A model generated the notes under the pieces. The model had not been told where the DNA came from. It ran no database searches and worked only from the letters and a program-made list of their open reading frames with translations. Shown piece by piece: positions 45,601 through 47,377 of a stretch of DNA of 64,000 nucleotides (the stretch's first letter is position 1; each line of letters opens with the position of its first letter). Position numbers and translations under genes: made by a program. The stretch lies in contig OX359201.1 of the NCBI GenBank assembly GCA_947172415.1, forward strand, positions 2,418,001 through 2,482,000, in the 5' to 3' direction. Source of the stretch: Chondrosia reniformis. Its lineage: Eukaryota; Porifera; Demospongiae; Chondrillida; Chondrillidae.

Positions 45601-47377
45601 AACAAAGGTTCCAGTCTTAAAGGGGTCTCAGCTAACCACAGCAGATTTGATTTGATTTGCCTTGTGAGGGAGCTAAGAATACCGATTGTTGGTTGCATGT
45701 ATTCGCATAATCAACAGGGTTAGAGACCATTTTGTAACTTGTACACAAGGGACATCATATGACATACGATTATAAAGGGTTTGGCCTTTTATGTCCTTAT
45801 TAACATTTGTTTTGAAAGTTTTCTTGGCGAAAAGTCGAAAGAAAGTATCAGAATAGACAATATAATCGGGAGTTCTAAATTAAAAAATGATGTCTCAAAA
45901 GATCCCAAAATTTTCAAGTAAGTTTTCTACCGTTCTTTAGCATTCAGTTTTGGATATTAAAGGGTCCGTAATTTGTTAAAATTACTACTGTATATAGGCC
46001 GTGCAAAGTGACTAAGCAATTTGATTGCGGGGCAGAAATACCACCAATTTTTCTACCTAGAGTTATTTATAGCGTAAATATTATAGCGGTAATTTTCGTG
46101 AATATTTGGAAAAGTCCTCAGAATAAATGTTTGTGGTTCTTATTTTCGCTATTTTATATTTTCGCGTGCTCCCGTGTACTTAAACTTGACGGATGGCAGC
46201 TGGTCCAGAACCTGTGTGTTTACTTCAGCATGAAAGCAATGGTGAGAGGTTATCGTGCATACAAAGACGTTTGGGCAGCCACAGTCGGCGAACAACTTCC
46301 GTGCAAAAGAACAAGGTAATGCTAAGGATGCCTTCACAGTAGCTGTGTTGAAATATGGAGTTATCATTAGTCAAATCCCGCGGAAGATTTCCGCTGCCTG
46401 TTCCATGTTTCTGCGGCTCGATCCTGTGGTAGCGGGGCTGATGGTGTCACACAAAAGGCCGTTTAGTAGTGGCAGTGCATCGACTGGCTTGAACCATCCT
46501 TGCAGAGAGTAAAGACATAGCTAGAACACATGAAACTCATGAAAATTTCTTCCCAGTATATATAAAAATGGCAGAAGAATTTTCGCAAATTCGGGTTAGC
46601 TCGCAAAAAAAGTGAAATTAAAGTCCTCGCACACATTTCCCACTATACTGTATGGCGTTTAAAGAGGCCTATACTTGGCACCTTTAAAAGTAACATGCTG
46701 CGGATAGAGCACGTCAAAATCTAGGGTAGCCCATTCCCTAGGTCGGAAACATTAATGCCAATTTAGTAATAAGAAAAAGGAATTTCAGAATATAGCCTAT
46801 TTTGGTTCAACCATTTTATGAAGGTTGTAGAGCATCGAAACATGTTTTAGCATTTAGAAAAGCATACAAAAACGACTGCAAACACTCAAATTCAACCGAA
46901 AATCCTATCTTTGTTGATTTTTGAGGTGTTAATTGATAATACATTGGGTAGAGCAGCCATGTATTTTTTGGCTATACCTACTTAGAGAGTATAACACTAT
47001 AAGTAGAAACAGAAGATATGTACAATTTAGTTATGAGAAATCACTACTTCCTAGTAATTCAGTATTAGTGCTTTTTTATTGACTGATTTCTAAAATTTGA
47101 TCTTATGTCTAGAATTATGTCAAATTGATGCACTAACTAGAAATATAATAAATTATAACAATATATTGCACTGGCTAACCTTATTTTCTATTTCTGTATT
47201 CTCTTCATCCATCCCATATTTACAATTGACACTGAGATGAAATATTCCTTTTCTTAGGATCAAATTAAAGGTGTTGTGAAGAGTTCAAAGATGCAGAAAT
47301 GCCTTACGCTAGTAGCAACTGCAAAATGTCTCAAAGAACACCAAACTGAACATAATCCTTATACATCCTTGACATAG
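275..47377 (+). CDS. SLC26A11: SLC26A11-like anion transporter, 18 exons, 651 residues
   Basis: Multi-pass membrane anion (sulfate/chloride) transporter with a cytosolic C-terminal STAS domain. Exons: 275-652, 723-924, 1167-1252, 2674-2786, 3765-3819, 4105-4198, 11693-11841, 13145-13217, 13319-13369, 13435-13495, 14435-14490, 14792-14932, 17407-17465, 17672-17743, 22534-22648, 31511-31578, 42721-42783, 47258-47377. All introns are GT-AG and every junction keeps frame. The SLC26 signature P-E-Y-G-L-Y-S-S..F-G-T-S-K spans the exon 1/2 junction. Exon 8-9 reads GFLESIAIAKAF followed by ..D..QELIALG, the A11-type pattern. STAS starts near residue 531 (exon 15). Human A11 is about 606 residues, so the length fits. 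The ATG at 275 is the first in-frame start and gives a plausible cytosolic N terminus of about 100 residues. No break is seen. The subfamily call rests on remembered family patterns, not a search. Confidence 0.93.
723..924 (+). CDS. SLC26A11: SLC26 exon 2
   Basis: Begins YGLYSSFMGC after tgtag and ends phase 1 at ctag|gtaggt. Completes the SLC26 signature and contains FGTSKDITLGPTAIMSL, the conserved substrate-site region, then a hydrophobic helix. Confidence 0.93.
925..2673. other. Introns 2 and 3
   Basis: Apart from exon 3 (1167-1252) this stretch is AT-rich intron sequence. I see no ORF of interest, tandem array or recognisable mobile element. Confidence 0.5.
1167..1252 (+). CDS. SLC26A11: SLC26 exon 3
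   Basis: Reads (G)FIVDFIPHQVISGFTSAA..IAAGQIK, the conserved 'F.S..V..GF.TAAA..I...Q.K' stretch of SLC26. Phase 0 exit at AAG|gttggt. Confidence 0.93.
2674..2786 (+). CDS. SLC26A11: SLC26 exon 4
   Basis: Reads ELFGLQIPSHGANS..IKETVEYLPTT(R): the extracellular loop after 'QIK' and the lead-in to the next helix. Ends phase 2 at ACG AG|gtgagc. Confidence 0.9.
3096..3157. repeat. (ACAT)n microsatellite
   Basis: Imperfect run of acat/atac units in intron 4 of the SLC26 gene, broken near 3110-3130. The rest of intron 4 (2787-3764) shows nothing else. Confidence 0.85.
3765..3819 (+). CDS. SLC26A11: SLC26 exon 5
   Basis: 18 codons, (R)LWDAVLGFLSMGLCIFLR: a membrane helix corresponding to 'gDAvLGL' in vertebrate A11. 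Phase 2 entry after tatatag, phase 0 exit. Confidence 0.9.
4105..4198 (+). CDS. SLC26A11: SLC26 exon 6
   Basis: Charged cytosolic loop LFKKHIEKMMERKVKT followed by IALRFLWLLCT. Phase 1 exit at ACT G|gttagt. A 29-bp minisatellite begins about 18 bases past the donor. Confidence 0.9.
4216..4596 (+). repeat. 29-bp minisatellite, 13 units
   Basis: Thirteen head-to-tail copies of a 29-base unit built on 'ggtacatgggccactctct' plus 'agtgaatgtt'. Most units are identical. Variants are ggacc for gggcc in units 4-5, ctgcat in unit 2, and ggtaaatggg with actga in unit 13. Variation clusters at the ends, as expected for an array growing by internal unequal exchange. It starts about 18 bases inside intron 6. 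Confidence 0.95.
4597..7780. other. Intron 6, first half: no recognised feature
   Basis: AT-rich intron sequence. The only long open frame (6634-6999, 121 codons) resembles nothing I know and has no coding signature. No tandem repeat or terminal inverted repeat is seen. Confidence 0.4.
7785..7960 (-). mobile_element. Diverged 3' tail of the Naiad-like PLE family
   Basis: On the minus strand this matches the tails at 24.7, 27.2, 61.0, 62.3 and 62.7 kb: 'agactcccag', then 'actgatgaagggg', 'aattcccaga', 'cagctgtctgg', and a late 'aggttaagttcccta'. It is the most diverged copy in the window. The hammerhead-like core reads GACA where GAAA is expected, so it is very likely inactive. Confidence 0.65.
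8152..8790 (-). mobile_element. Penelope-like element, C-terminal part with GIY-YIG
   Basis: Minus-strand frames 8771-8466 and 8469-8152 form the post-RT linker and GIY-YIG nuclease of a PLE. The linker has RANRICDN..RQKELTHLR..NGYP and PYIKGLSEQIQRHCRNL. The nuclease has GMVYEIPGKDCEHVYLGETG, then R..RISEHKSAV and WEAAKLKEVERHLWRRK. A one-base frameshift near 8468 separates them. The second Cys of the usual CxxC pair is kept (KDC); the first reads Gly (IPG). RT is absent from this copy. It faces away from the plus-strand copy at 8800-9320. Confidence 0.9.
8800..9320 (+). mobile_element. PLE copy with RT start fused to GIY-YIG by internal deletion
   Basis: One open frame joins RT (LAKELTGILAPLTGHTK, then MVSFDVVSLFTKVPIDAAL, which carries the first catalytic Asp) directly to the GIY-YIG domain (SHKPGIVYEIPCKDCEHVY). 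The rest of the RT palm, including the second Asp pair, is deleted. The nuclease also lost the GETGR segment, including the conserved Arg, so neither domain should work. One stop lies upstream of the ATG at 8918. Same family as 8152-8790 and in opposite orientation. Confidence 0.85.
9481..9518 (+). ncRNA. Decayed hammerhead ribozyme motif
   Basis: UUCAG, CUGAUGA, A, GGUC-UACG-GAAU, GAAA, UGUC, CCGAA. The conserved core boxes are intact. Stem II has lost two pairs and stem III one, compared with the near-identical minus-strand copy at 9703-9740. It follows the plus-strand PLE directly. Confidence 0.7.
9703..9740 (-). ncRNA. Hammerhead ribozyme, complete core
   Basis: Read on the minus strand: stem I UUCAG/CUGAA (5 bp), box CUGAUGA, one A, stem II GGUC/GACC closed by a UACG loop, box GAAA, stem III ACGU (self-complementary, so best formed between two copies), and cleavage triplet GUC. 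Every invariant core residue is present. Minimal hammerheads of this dimer-dependent kind are established in Penelope-like elements. The extra A before stem II is a caveat. Forms an inverted pair with 9481-9518. Confidence 0.85.
10317..10358 (-). ncRNA. Hammerhead motif, left arm (one core change)
   Basis: Same as the right-arm ribozyme except the segment after the second box reads GAAAAGUU instead of GAAACGUU, which breaks a stem III pair. Stem I and stem II are unchanged. Confidence 0.75.
10482..10523 (+). ncRNA. Hammerhead ribozyme, complete core
   Basis: Stem I UACCA/UGGUA (5 bp), box CUGAUGA, A, stem II GACCC/GGGUC with a GAGAUU loop, box GAAA, stem III ACGU, cleavage after GUU. All invariant residues are present, and the residue at the cut site (U) is allowed. 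An alternative longer stem III (CGUUUG with CAAGCG downstream) is possible but would move the cut site away from a UH step. Confidence 0.83.
10774..10926 (+). CDS. Cys-rich 50-residue ORF in repeat copy 1
   Basis: Starts MALLASGCFGLNADDF, then IECSCPDYSNCPKCKENC, then PPP and basic residues; six Cys lie within 18 residues. The second copy (43491-43679) keeps CSCPDYSNCPKCKENC exactly although the DNA around it has diverged. It may be the 5' exon of a longer transposon protein, because the reading continues past the basic stretch in copy 2. No function assigned. Confidence 0.5.
   Translation: MALLASGCFGLNADDFIECSCPDYSNCPKCKENCPPPRRNVLVYHIWAGV
10922..10975. repeat. 19-bp perfect hairpin, copy 1
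   Basis: tataacaggatttaagaag pairs with cttcttaaatcctgttata around a 16-base loop. The same stem occurs at 43885-43940. Confidence 0.9.
11693..11841 (+). CDS. SLC26A11: SLC26 exon 7
   Basis: (A)NNAVVVLIGALIGYSLC..: membrane helix, then the extracellular GGLPQVQLPHISLPIFQ. That matches the 'G.iP.GLP....P' loop of the family. Lies after a 7.5 kb intron; phase 0 exit. Confidence 0.93.
11842..13144. other. Intron 7: two repeat pieces only
   Basis: Mostly featureless. Bases 12465-12570 match the repeat that flanks the insertion at 49247-49632 and give its uninterrupted form. Bases 12974-13045 look like one end of a DNA transposon: 'gttcggtttagaggggtttc', then 'actata', the typical pogo/Tc1-like terminus in reverse. 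No partner end is seen. Confidence 0.5.
12465..12570 (+). repeat. Dispersed repeat E, uninterrupted copy
   Basis: Contains 'gcaagttacaatatacgtac', then 'taaggtaatcta', then an ataaataa run, then 'attcatatggctccaagaaa' and 'ggaccta'. The same order occurs at 49190-49246 and 49633-49690, where a 386-bp element sits inside it. Confidence 0.75.
13145..13217 (+). CDS. SLC26A11: SLC26 exon 8
   Basis: YLNFGIAIAAIIGFLESIAIAKAF(G): a diagnostic SLC26A11-type helix. Acceptor acgtag, donor gtgagc. Confidence 0.93.
13319..13369 (+). CDS. SLC26A11: SLC26 exon 9
   Basis: (A)RKNDYKVDPSQELIAL(G): the highly conserved loop 'Y..D.NQELIA.G'. Flanked by a 101-base intron before and a 65-base intron after. Confidence 0.93.
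13435..13495 (+). CDS. SLC26A11: SLC26 exon 10
   Basis: (G)LGNIAGSMVQGYPITGSFS(R): conserved 'N..gs....yP..GSFSRTAVN' motif, completed in exon 11. Confidence 0.93.
13826..13976 (-). mobile_element. Inverted-repeat PLE terminal remnant with decayed hammerhead
   Basis: Inverted arms near 13828-13860 and 13943-13975 (tttgggattgtacatccttt / its complement) enclose a minus-strand CUGAAGA, GACCC..GGAUC, AAAAUGUUU series. This is the same layout as the PLE ends at 25.35 and 35.6 kb with several core losses. Lies in intron 10; the remainder of that intron is featureless. Confidence 0.65.
14435..14490 (+). CDS. SLC26A11: SLC26 exon 11
   Basis: (R)TAVNAQSGVKTPLAGIIT(G). Continues SFSRTAVN..SG..T.LAG, a core family motif. 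Confidence 0.93.
14792..14932 (+). CDS. SLC26A11: SLC26 exon 12
   Basis: Two membrane helices around FIPQVSLAAIIITSVLYMV, equivalent to 'yIPkaaLAaViI.av', then the cytosolic FKTPIEVWKIR. Confidence 0.93.
15440..16060 (-). mobile_element. Old PLE remnant (GIY-YIG end)
   Basis: Minus-strand reading at 15690-15590 gives ENIREAITIRKQRPTKNLDC, the standard end of the PLE GIY-YIG domain ('..EAI.IR...P.lN.d.G'). Upstream frames contain a RKNLK.R.NDKQSDKGH-like stretch with stops and shifts. Too decayed to define ends. Confidence 0.65.
16334..16374. repeat. Perfect 19-bp hairpin with 3-base loop
   Basis: acctatttctgctttgagc, then cat, then its exact complement. Isolated in intron 12, not part of a recognised element. 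Confidence 0.95.
16785..16936. mobile_element. MITE, family with 'tattygcttgaat' ends, diverged copy
   Basis: Left end 'tattcgcttgatgagac' and right end 'tctgatcgagcaaatat' are inverted. The interior 'ggctactattttttgtgcag' and 'gagcggcgattaatcaagag' match the layout of the better copy at 18478-18604. Confidence 0.65.
17015..17232. mobile_element. Single end of a DNA transposon
   Basis: Degenerate repeats of 'gtggtcgttatatagaggtg' run up to 'aggttccactgta', the usual terminal sequence of Tc1/pogo-like elements. No transposase or opposite end recognised. Confidence 0.5.
17407..17465 (+). CDS. SLC26A11: SLC26 exon 13
   Basis: (K)IDLLPLIVSFLGTLLLDIK: equivalent to 'kRlDLLpl.vTFl..l...vq'. Phase 0 exit. 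Confidence 0.92.
17672..17743 (+). CDS. SLC26A11: SLC26 exon 14
   Basis: YGVPAACALNIIYLLFRSAR then PRIK: the last membrane helix ('yGil.G...sl...l...aRP') ending at the linker to STAS. Both ends phase 0. Confidence 0.92.
18014..18160. mobile_element. Single Tigger-like end
   Basis: 'acaatggaacctcaccaatt' followed by 'cgaatcgcattaatccgaac' is a typical pogo/Tigger terminal repeat. The other end is not found. Confidence 0.5.
18478..18604. mobile_element. MITE, about 127 bp
   Basis: Terminal inverted repeat 'tatttgcttgaatagac' versus 'tctattcaagcaaata' around 'ggctactattattttcagg' and 'cattattcgaggacggctac'. Non-coding. In intron 14. Confidence 0.78.
18605..20095. other. Intron 14, middle
   Basis: Only a 111-bp tandem duplication (19438-19660) is recognised; the remainder is AT-rich intron without clear features. 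Confidence 0.45.
19438..19660 (+). repeat. Tandem duplication, period 111
   Basis: Two adjacent copies starting 'atatctgtaactgcagctta' and ending 'tattgaatattcctaatgca'. They differ mainly in a few bases around 19480-19500 / 19590-19605, so the duplication is fairly recent. Confidence 0.92.
20100..21365 (+). mobile_element. LINE reverse transcriptase fragment (decayed)
   Basis: Reads YQPGRSTEDLTFVLHQL, then YVTFVDFSKAFDSVD (first catalytic Asp), then YANESILFAN where YADD would be expected. Then come GIWINDRKTVVMC, FNYLGSIISPGNDL, LVTSTFLYGSGSWT and a C-terminal RMINLPEDRLPMLV. Several stops and shifts; loss of both Asp of the YADD box makes RT inactive. Endonuclease missing, so a 5'-truncated copy. 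Clade not assigned. One of few elements in sense orientation within the SLC26 gene. Confidence 0.9.
21487..21509 (+). repeat. (GATT)n tail
   Basis: Five to six 'gatt' units about 120 bases past the end of the LINE reading frame; probably the microsatellite tail of that LINE's 3' UTR. Confidence 0.7.
21732..21777 (-). ncRNA. Hammerhead ribozyme, all core residues and stems intact
   Basis: Minus strand: stem I GUGCUA/UAGUAC (6 bp with one G-U), box CUGAUGA, stem II GGAG/CUCC with a UGUUAUU loop, box GAAA, stem III AAGG/CCUU (self-complementary, dimer type), cleavage triplet UUC. No extra base interrupts the canonical consensus, unlike the PLE-associated copies nearby. No protein-coding element is recognised around it; it lies in intron 14 of the SLC26 gene, antisense. 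Confidence 0.9.
21924..22063. mobile_element. MITE with perfect 18-bp terminal inverted repeats
   Basis: gtaattattagtcgtcta and its exact complement bound a 140-bp non-coding element. No transposase. Sequence between includes a G/C-rich 'gcccataagacggggc' stretch. Confidence 0.85.
22534..22648 (+). CDS. SLC26A11: SLC26 exon 15 (start of STAS)
   Basis: VSYSSFTIHFVLNGGLNYPG.. aligns without gap to the first STAS strand of vertebrate A11 ('..G.L.FPa.e.l...i'). Ends phase 1 at GAA G|gtgagc, before an 8.9 kb TE-filled intron. Confidence 0.88.
22649..24270. other. Intron 15, first part
   Basis: AT-rich sequence with no recognised gene, tandem array or mobile element. Confidence 0.4.
24272..24307 (+). 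ncRNA. Hammerhead-like motif with weak stem I
   Basis: CUGAUGA, A, GACCU-CC-AGGUU, GAAA, CGUU. Core boxes are complete, but the flanks UAUG and CAAU give only two stem I pairs and the stem II loop is only two bases. Likely a decayed PLE end. Confidence 0.5.
24610..24850 (-). mobile_element. Naiad-like PLE 3' tail, truncated
   Basis: Minus strand runs 'cagaagatcaagataaagaa', 'tcactgatgaagggtgg', 'gaattcccagaaacggctg', 'cttcatccaaagctctcttc' and ends 'gtaggaaaatggtatcttag'. Same 3' end as the copies at 27.2, 61.1, 62.5 and 62.9 kb. Contains the hammerhead-like motif at about 24758-24802. Confidence 0.85.
25340..26720 (-). mobile_element. PLE with RT palm deleted
   Basis: Minus strand, N to C: KVNRFTPIDPDNVINNHSRE region, then LDPDTIILPADKGNATVLMD (PLE hallmark), then LYGLLKIHKSSCPLRPIVSS and YLAIILSPLWG. 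The frame then jumps at about 25920 to YVKGLREMISRACRKMTIET (post-RT linker) and GVVYQIPCS..KTGRPLKVR (GIY-YIG), ending with NWYRRRIKDT. The RT catalytic core (motifs A-E) is missing. Several frameshifts. A decayed hammerhead (25341-25372) marks the 3' end. Same family as the element at 35.5-36.7 kb. Confidence 0.9.
26815..27130 (-). mobile_element. Gypsy RT fragment, distal half
   Basis: Minus strand reads VEGIATDQSKIEAARKWLSP, then CNYYHRFIQSYDSRR: the end of a Ty3/Gypsy RT ('..eGi..dp.Ki.ai..wp.P....vrsFLGlcnYYRrFI'). It continues the fragment at 27346-27800 and is separated from it only by a PLE tail. Confidence 0.85.
27131..27345 (-). mobile_element. Naiad-like PLE tail inserted in Gypsy RT
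   Basis: Truncated tail from 'ctcccaggatcactgatgaa' to 'gaaaatggtatcttag'. It sits between two Gypsy halves whose protein reading resumes across it, so it is a younger insertion. Hammerhead-like motif at about 27298-27342. Confidence 0.88.
27346..28030 (-). mobile_element. Gypsy RT fragment, proximal half
   Basis: Minus strand reads LLSGYCQVEVHPDNNKKPAV, then GLFEYNIIPFGLRNASATYQ and a shifted DDVIIVGKDFQEHLQNMNL (catalytic Asp pair), then KLKPSKYSLFQDEVK. Stops are present. Bases 27800-28030 read through many stops and are unassigned. This is a second Gypsy copy, because the upstream element at 28.1-31 kb carries its own RT. Confidence 0.85.
28040..30960 (-). mobile_element. Ty3/Gypsy retrotransposon, gag-pol without integrase
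   Basis: Minus strand 5' to 3': gag (about 30960-29960) with FHFCRRLQGPDESIGTYLAE and zinc knuckles around WCGAVSHSSFQCKFKQ and CHYHKKGHLAKVC. Then protease end (GPALLGRDWLQHIRLDW), RT (GILERVDCSDWATPIVPVPN; LDDIIITIPDD; FLGHSVEYLGHRIDANGIHP), RNase H (PWNWTGECQSAFQQTKTALA; LAADASAYGVG), and the linker before integrase (EDPVLSRVLDYT). No integrase or LTR pair recognised. RT contains stops. The protease motif is damaged: VSMEV runs straight into ATVSVMS where the catalytic D-T-G should sit (inference from family pattern). Confidence 0.9.
30643..30724 (-). repeat. Triplicated 27-base unit inside gag
   Basis: Three units encode (L/K)KGYFEPKS on the minus strand, where ordinary Gypsy gag has the motif once. 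Looks like slippage after insertion. Confidence 0.88.
30961..31510. other. End of intron 15
   Basis: AT-rich sequence between the Gypsy gag and exon 16. The Gypsy 5' LTR should lie here, but I cannot find its partner and do not call it. Confidence 0.4.
31511..31578 (+). CDS. SLC26A11: SLC26 exon 16 (STAS)
   Basis: (G)RKVKAVFIDGSKMPDIDYAV..: the second STAS strand and the 'IDyt...' motif. Phase 0 exit at TAC|gtgagt, before an 11.1 kb intron. Confidence 0.88.
31579..32896. other. Intron 16, first part: nothing recognised
   Basis: AT-rich sequence without a convincing coding, repeat or RNA feature. Confidence 0.4.
32897..33310 (-). mobile_element. Retroelement C-terminal fragment with PD-(D/E)xK-like motif
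   Basis: Minus strand reads IADLPNENYQIPQEI, then YSRPDIELRNNNSFFLVKVT, then VAFETNFNKARNQKQARYQD. The RPDI..(L/V)K(V/L)T.. pattern followed by FE.N...A...K..RY.DL is a recurrent nuclease-like domain in invertebrate retroelement ORFs, related in pattern to PD-(D/E)xK enzymes. No RT nearby. Confidence 0.5.
33790..34640 (-). mobile_element. Tc1/mariner transposase remnant
   Basis: Minus strand: KDLVQRKCSTRTIARL, DVVFTAESTVQLE (first Asp region), AMFGCIMHATKYGD, then LYQDNDPKHTSKHIQRFF (second catalytic Asp) and NWWKSPAENPDLNPI, then KDNHNPKKLNNSKKG. Four or more frameshifts and stops; the third acidic residue region reads NPI followed by stops. Inverted repeat ends not found. Confidence 0.9.
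34767..34884 (+). repeat. Tandem duplication, about 56-62 bp
   Basis: Two adjacent copies of 'tatattgacctataaata', then 'gtgttataatagttgcatat', then 'gaa..cgtattata', with one 6-base expansion. Confidence 0.85.
34945..35225. repeat. Dispersed repeat B, copy 1
   Basis: Shares 'caagactttagtcac', 'gtagaacacatggcctacca', 'ttccagtcttaaaggggtct' and 'cacaagggacatc' in the same order with 45425-45755. The minus strand of this copy is open for 66 codons (35268-35068); copy 2 has stops there, so coding is doubtful. Confidence 0.8.
35606..35642 (-). ncRNA. Hammerhead ribozyme in PLE left end
   Basis: Minus strand: stem I UUCA/UGAA, box CUGAAGA (position 7 is free in hammerheads), A, stem II GACCC/GGGUC with a UCA loop, box GAAA, stem III ACGU, cleavage triplet GUC. 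All invariant residues present. Confidence 0.8.
36637..36673 (+). ncRNA. Hammerhead motif in PLE right end
   Basis: Inverted partner of 35606-35642. Stem I UUUA/UGAA with one G-U, CUGAAGA, GACCC-UUA-GGGUC, GAAA, then UGUC in place of CGUC, which weakens stem III. Confidence 0.7.
37105..37265 (-). repeat. Dispersed repeat D, copy 1
   Basis: On the minus strand it matches 50010-50175: 'gttgcaaaagaa', 'aacagctatg', 'aagtcga', 'tctcctacgagaaggag'. Non-coding as it stands. Confidence 0.65.
37300..38770 (-). mobile_element. LINE with AP endonuclease, RT truncated
   Basis: Minus strand N to C: QTYAYLNTPPTLPKWDELL, SVETSCYYQIDEQSG, GGGILVFIP, then the endonuclease (ENIETIWIELHTGRTPILLC; KELAVKGDFNCD, catalytic GDFN), FKRCDLGDLANELSNIPW, NVWNLLNSVLGCRPSRRVTN, and the first RT motif NAKGPEGVPAHLLKSMASVI, TPVEFK. 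RT stops there, so the element is 3'-truncated or rearranged. Frameshifts are present. CR1/L2-like by layout. Confidence 0.85.
39377..40870 (-). pseudogene. Tigger transposase (DDE, CENP-B-like), lightly broken
   Basis: N to C on the minus strand: psq-type HTH (SLKKKCEIVERVEG; KKKYVAAEYNIPCSM), CENP-B HTH (PTKAEVDDALFLWFTAAHAQ), then the DDE catalytic domain. That starts DIFNADETGLYWCLLPDKT (first Asp) and GKLSKKRITALVCANMTGTE, continues with ALVIDNCSAHP-like (40060 region, shifted frame), and FCHQTSQ for the usual FLPPNTTS. It ends with LLNGLKMLRAAWDSITPTVI, CFRKAGF and VQPRITDYFTKQ. About four frameshifts. Cuts and pastes DNA at TA sites when intact. Confidence 0.92.
40983..41667. mobile_element. 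685-bp element nested in Tigger, rich in 'cctaggataa' palindromes
   Basis: Ends 'gtgtcacag' and 'ctgtgacac' are inverted; inside them runs of 'ggataaaat', 'cctaggataa' and 'tccgcccggata' face each other. The rest of the Tigger resumes outside. Contains a 62-codon minus-strand ORF. No transposase, so non-autonomous. Confidence 0.8.
41162..41350 (-). CDS. 62-residue ORF in the nested element
   Basis: MTSTRQQAEKFDERNLKRLP, then YVAIVRDGFINLV and a basic, aromatic C terminus ending DYVFY. Fills the unique centre of the element, with repetitive arms on both sides. No family recognised; the composition (Arg-rich, charged N terminus) looks protein-like, not random. Confidence 0.45.
   Translation of the reverse strand: MTSTRQQAEKFDERNLKRLPYVAIVRDGFINLVRPFQTGYSPRRTFHGFAPSAFDITDYVFY
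42235..42345 (+). mobile_element. Decayed Naiad-like PLE tail
   Basis: 'cagggtcactgatagggg', 'tggaattcccagaaaaattt', 'gtctggcccaatggagg', 'cctcatccaaagctcta'. Hammerhead box reads CUGAUAG, so inactive. Sense to the SLC26 gene. Confidence 0.65.
42721..42783 (+). CDS. SLC26A11: SLC26 exon 17 (STAS)
   Basis: VLEELISGLFHQNLQVTLIL(Q): helix and strand matching vertebrate '..L.ELL.dFq.qgv.la...lq'. Clean acceptor (aatgcag) and donor (gttaga), both phase 0. Confidence 0.85.
43403..43995 (+). mobile_element. Short repeat with Cys-rich micro-ORF and hairpin, copy 2
   Basis: Longer than copy 1: about 190 bases lie between the ORF and the hairpin (43885-43903 / 43922-43940). Ends carry 'actccgttgc' and 'gccccagcaact'. 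Upstream inverted pair 'gttataccacggcgct' / 'ccgccgtggtatgag'. Confidence 0.7.
43491..43679 (+). CDS. Cys-rich 62-residue ORF in repeat copy 2
   Basis: The open frame starts upstream of the aligned region; the shared part is VECSCPDYSNCPKCKENC, then PPPKKK. Six Cys are spaced as in copy 1 (C-x-C-x6-C-x2-C-x3-C plus an outer Cys). After the stop at 43677 a shifted frame reads on with Ser/Lys-rich residues, so the ancestral protein was probably longer. Confidence 0.5.
   Translation: MSDIYVLRCFYLYFGETFRIAVLASACFRLNTDNFVECSCPDYSNCPKCKENCPPPKKKHLI
43996..45420. other. Intron 17, middle: nothing recognised
   Basis: AT-rich sequence. A minus-strand 62-codon frame at 44676-44864 has no recognisable motif. 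An (ACAT)-like microsatellite occurs at about 45374-45397. Confidence 0.4.
45425..45755. repeat. Dispersed repeat B, copy 2
   Basis: Colinear with 34945-35225, with about 40 extra bases near 45465. Function unknown. Confidence 0.8.
46239..46512 (+). pseudogene. HIRAN-like domain fragment
   Basis: MVRGYRAYKDVWAATVGEQL, then CKR, then after a one-base shift near 46315 GNAKDAFTVAVLKYGVIIS, QIPRKISAACSMFL. The pattern (v.gY..Y...W...vGE.L.C....N..D..aVAv...g..vghvPr.iS..c..Fl) is common in cnidarian and sponge gene models and resembles HIRAN. It lies in the last SLC26 intron; the frameshift and lack of neighbours suggest a transposon-borne or dead fragment. Confidence 0.45.
47258..47377 (+). CDS. 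SLC26A11: SLC26 exon 18 (STAS end and stop)
   Basis: DQIKGVVKSSKMQKCLT.. then HNPYTSLT and TAG at 47375-47377. Corresponds to the last STAS helix and a short tail. The acceptor ttttcttag is strong. Confidence 0.82.
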   Translation, partial: DQIKGVVKSSKMQKCLTLVATAKCLKEHQTEHNPYTSLT

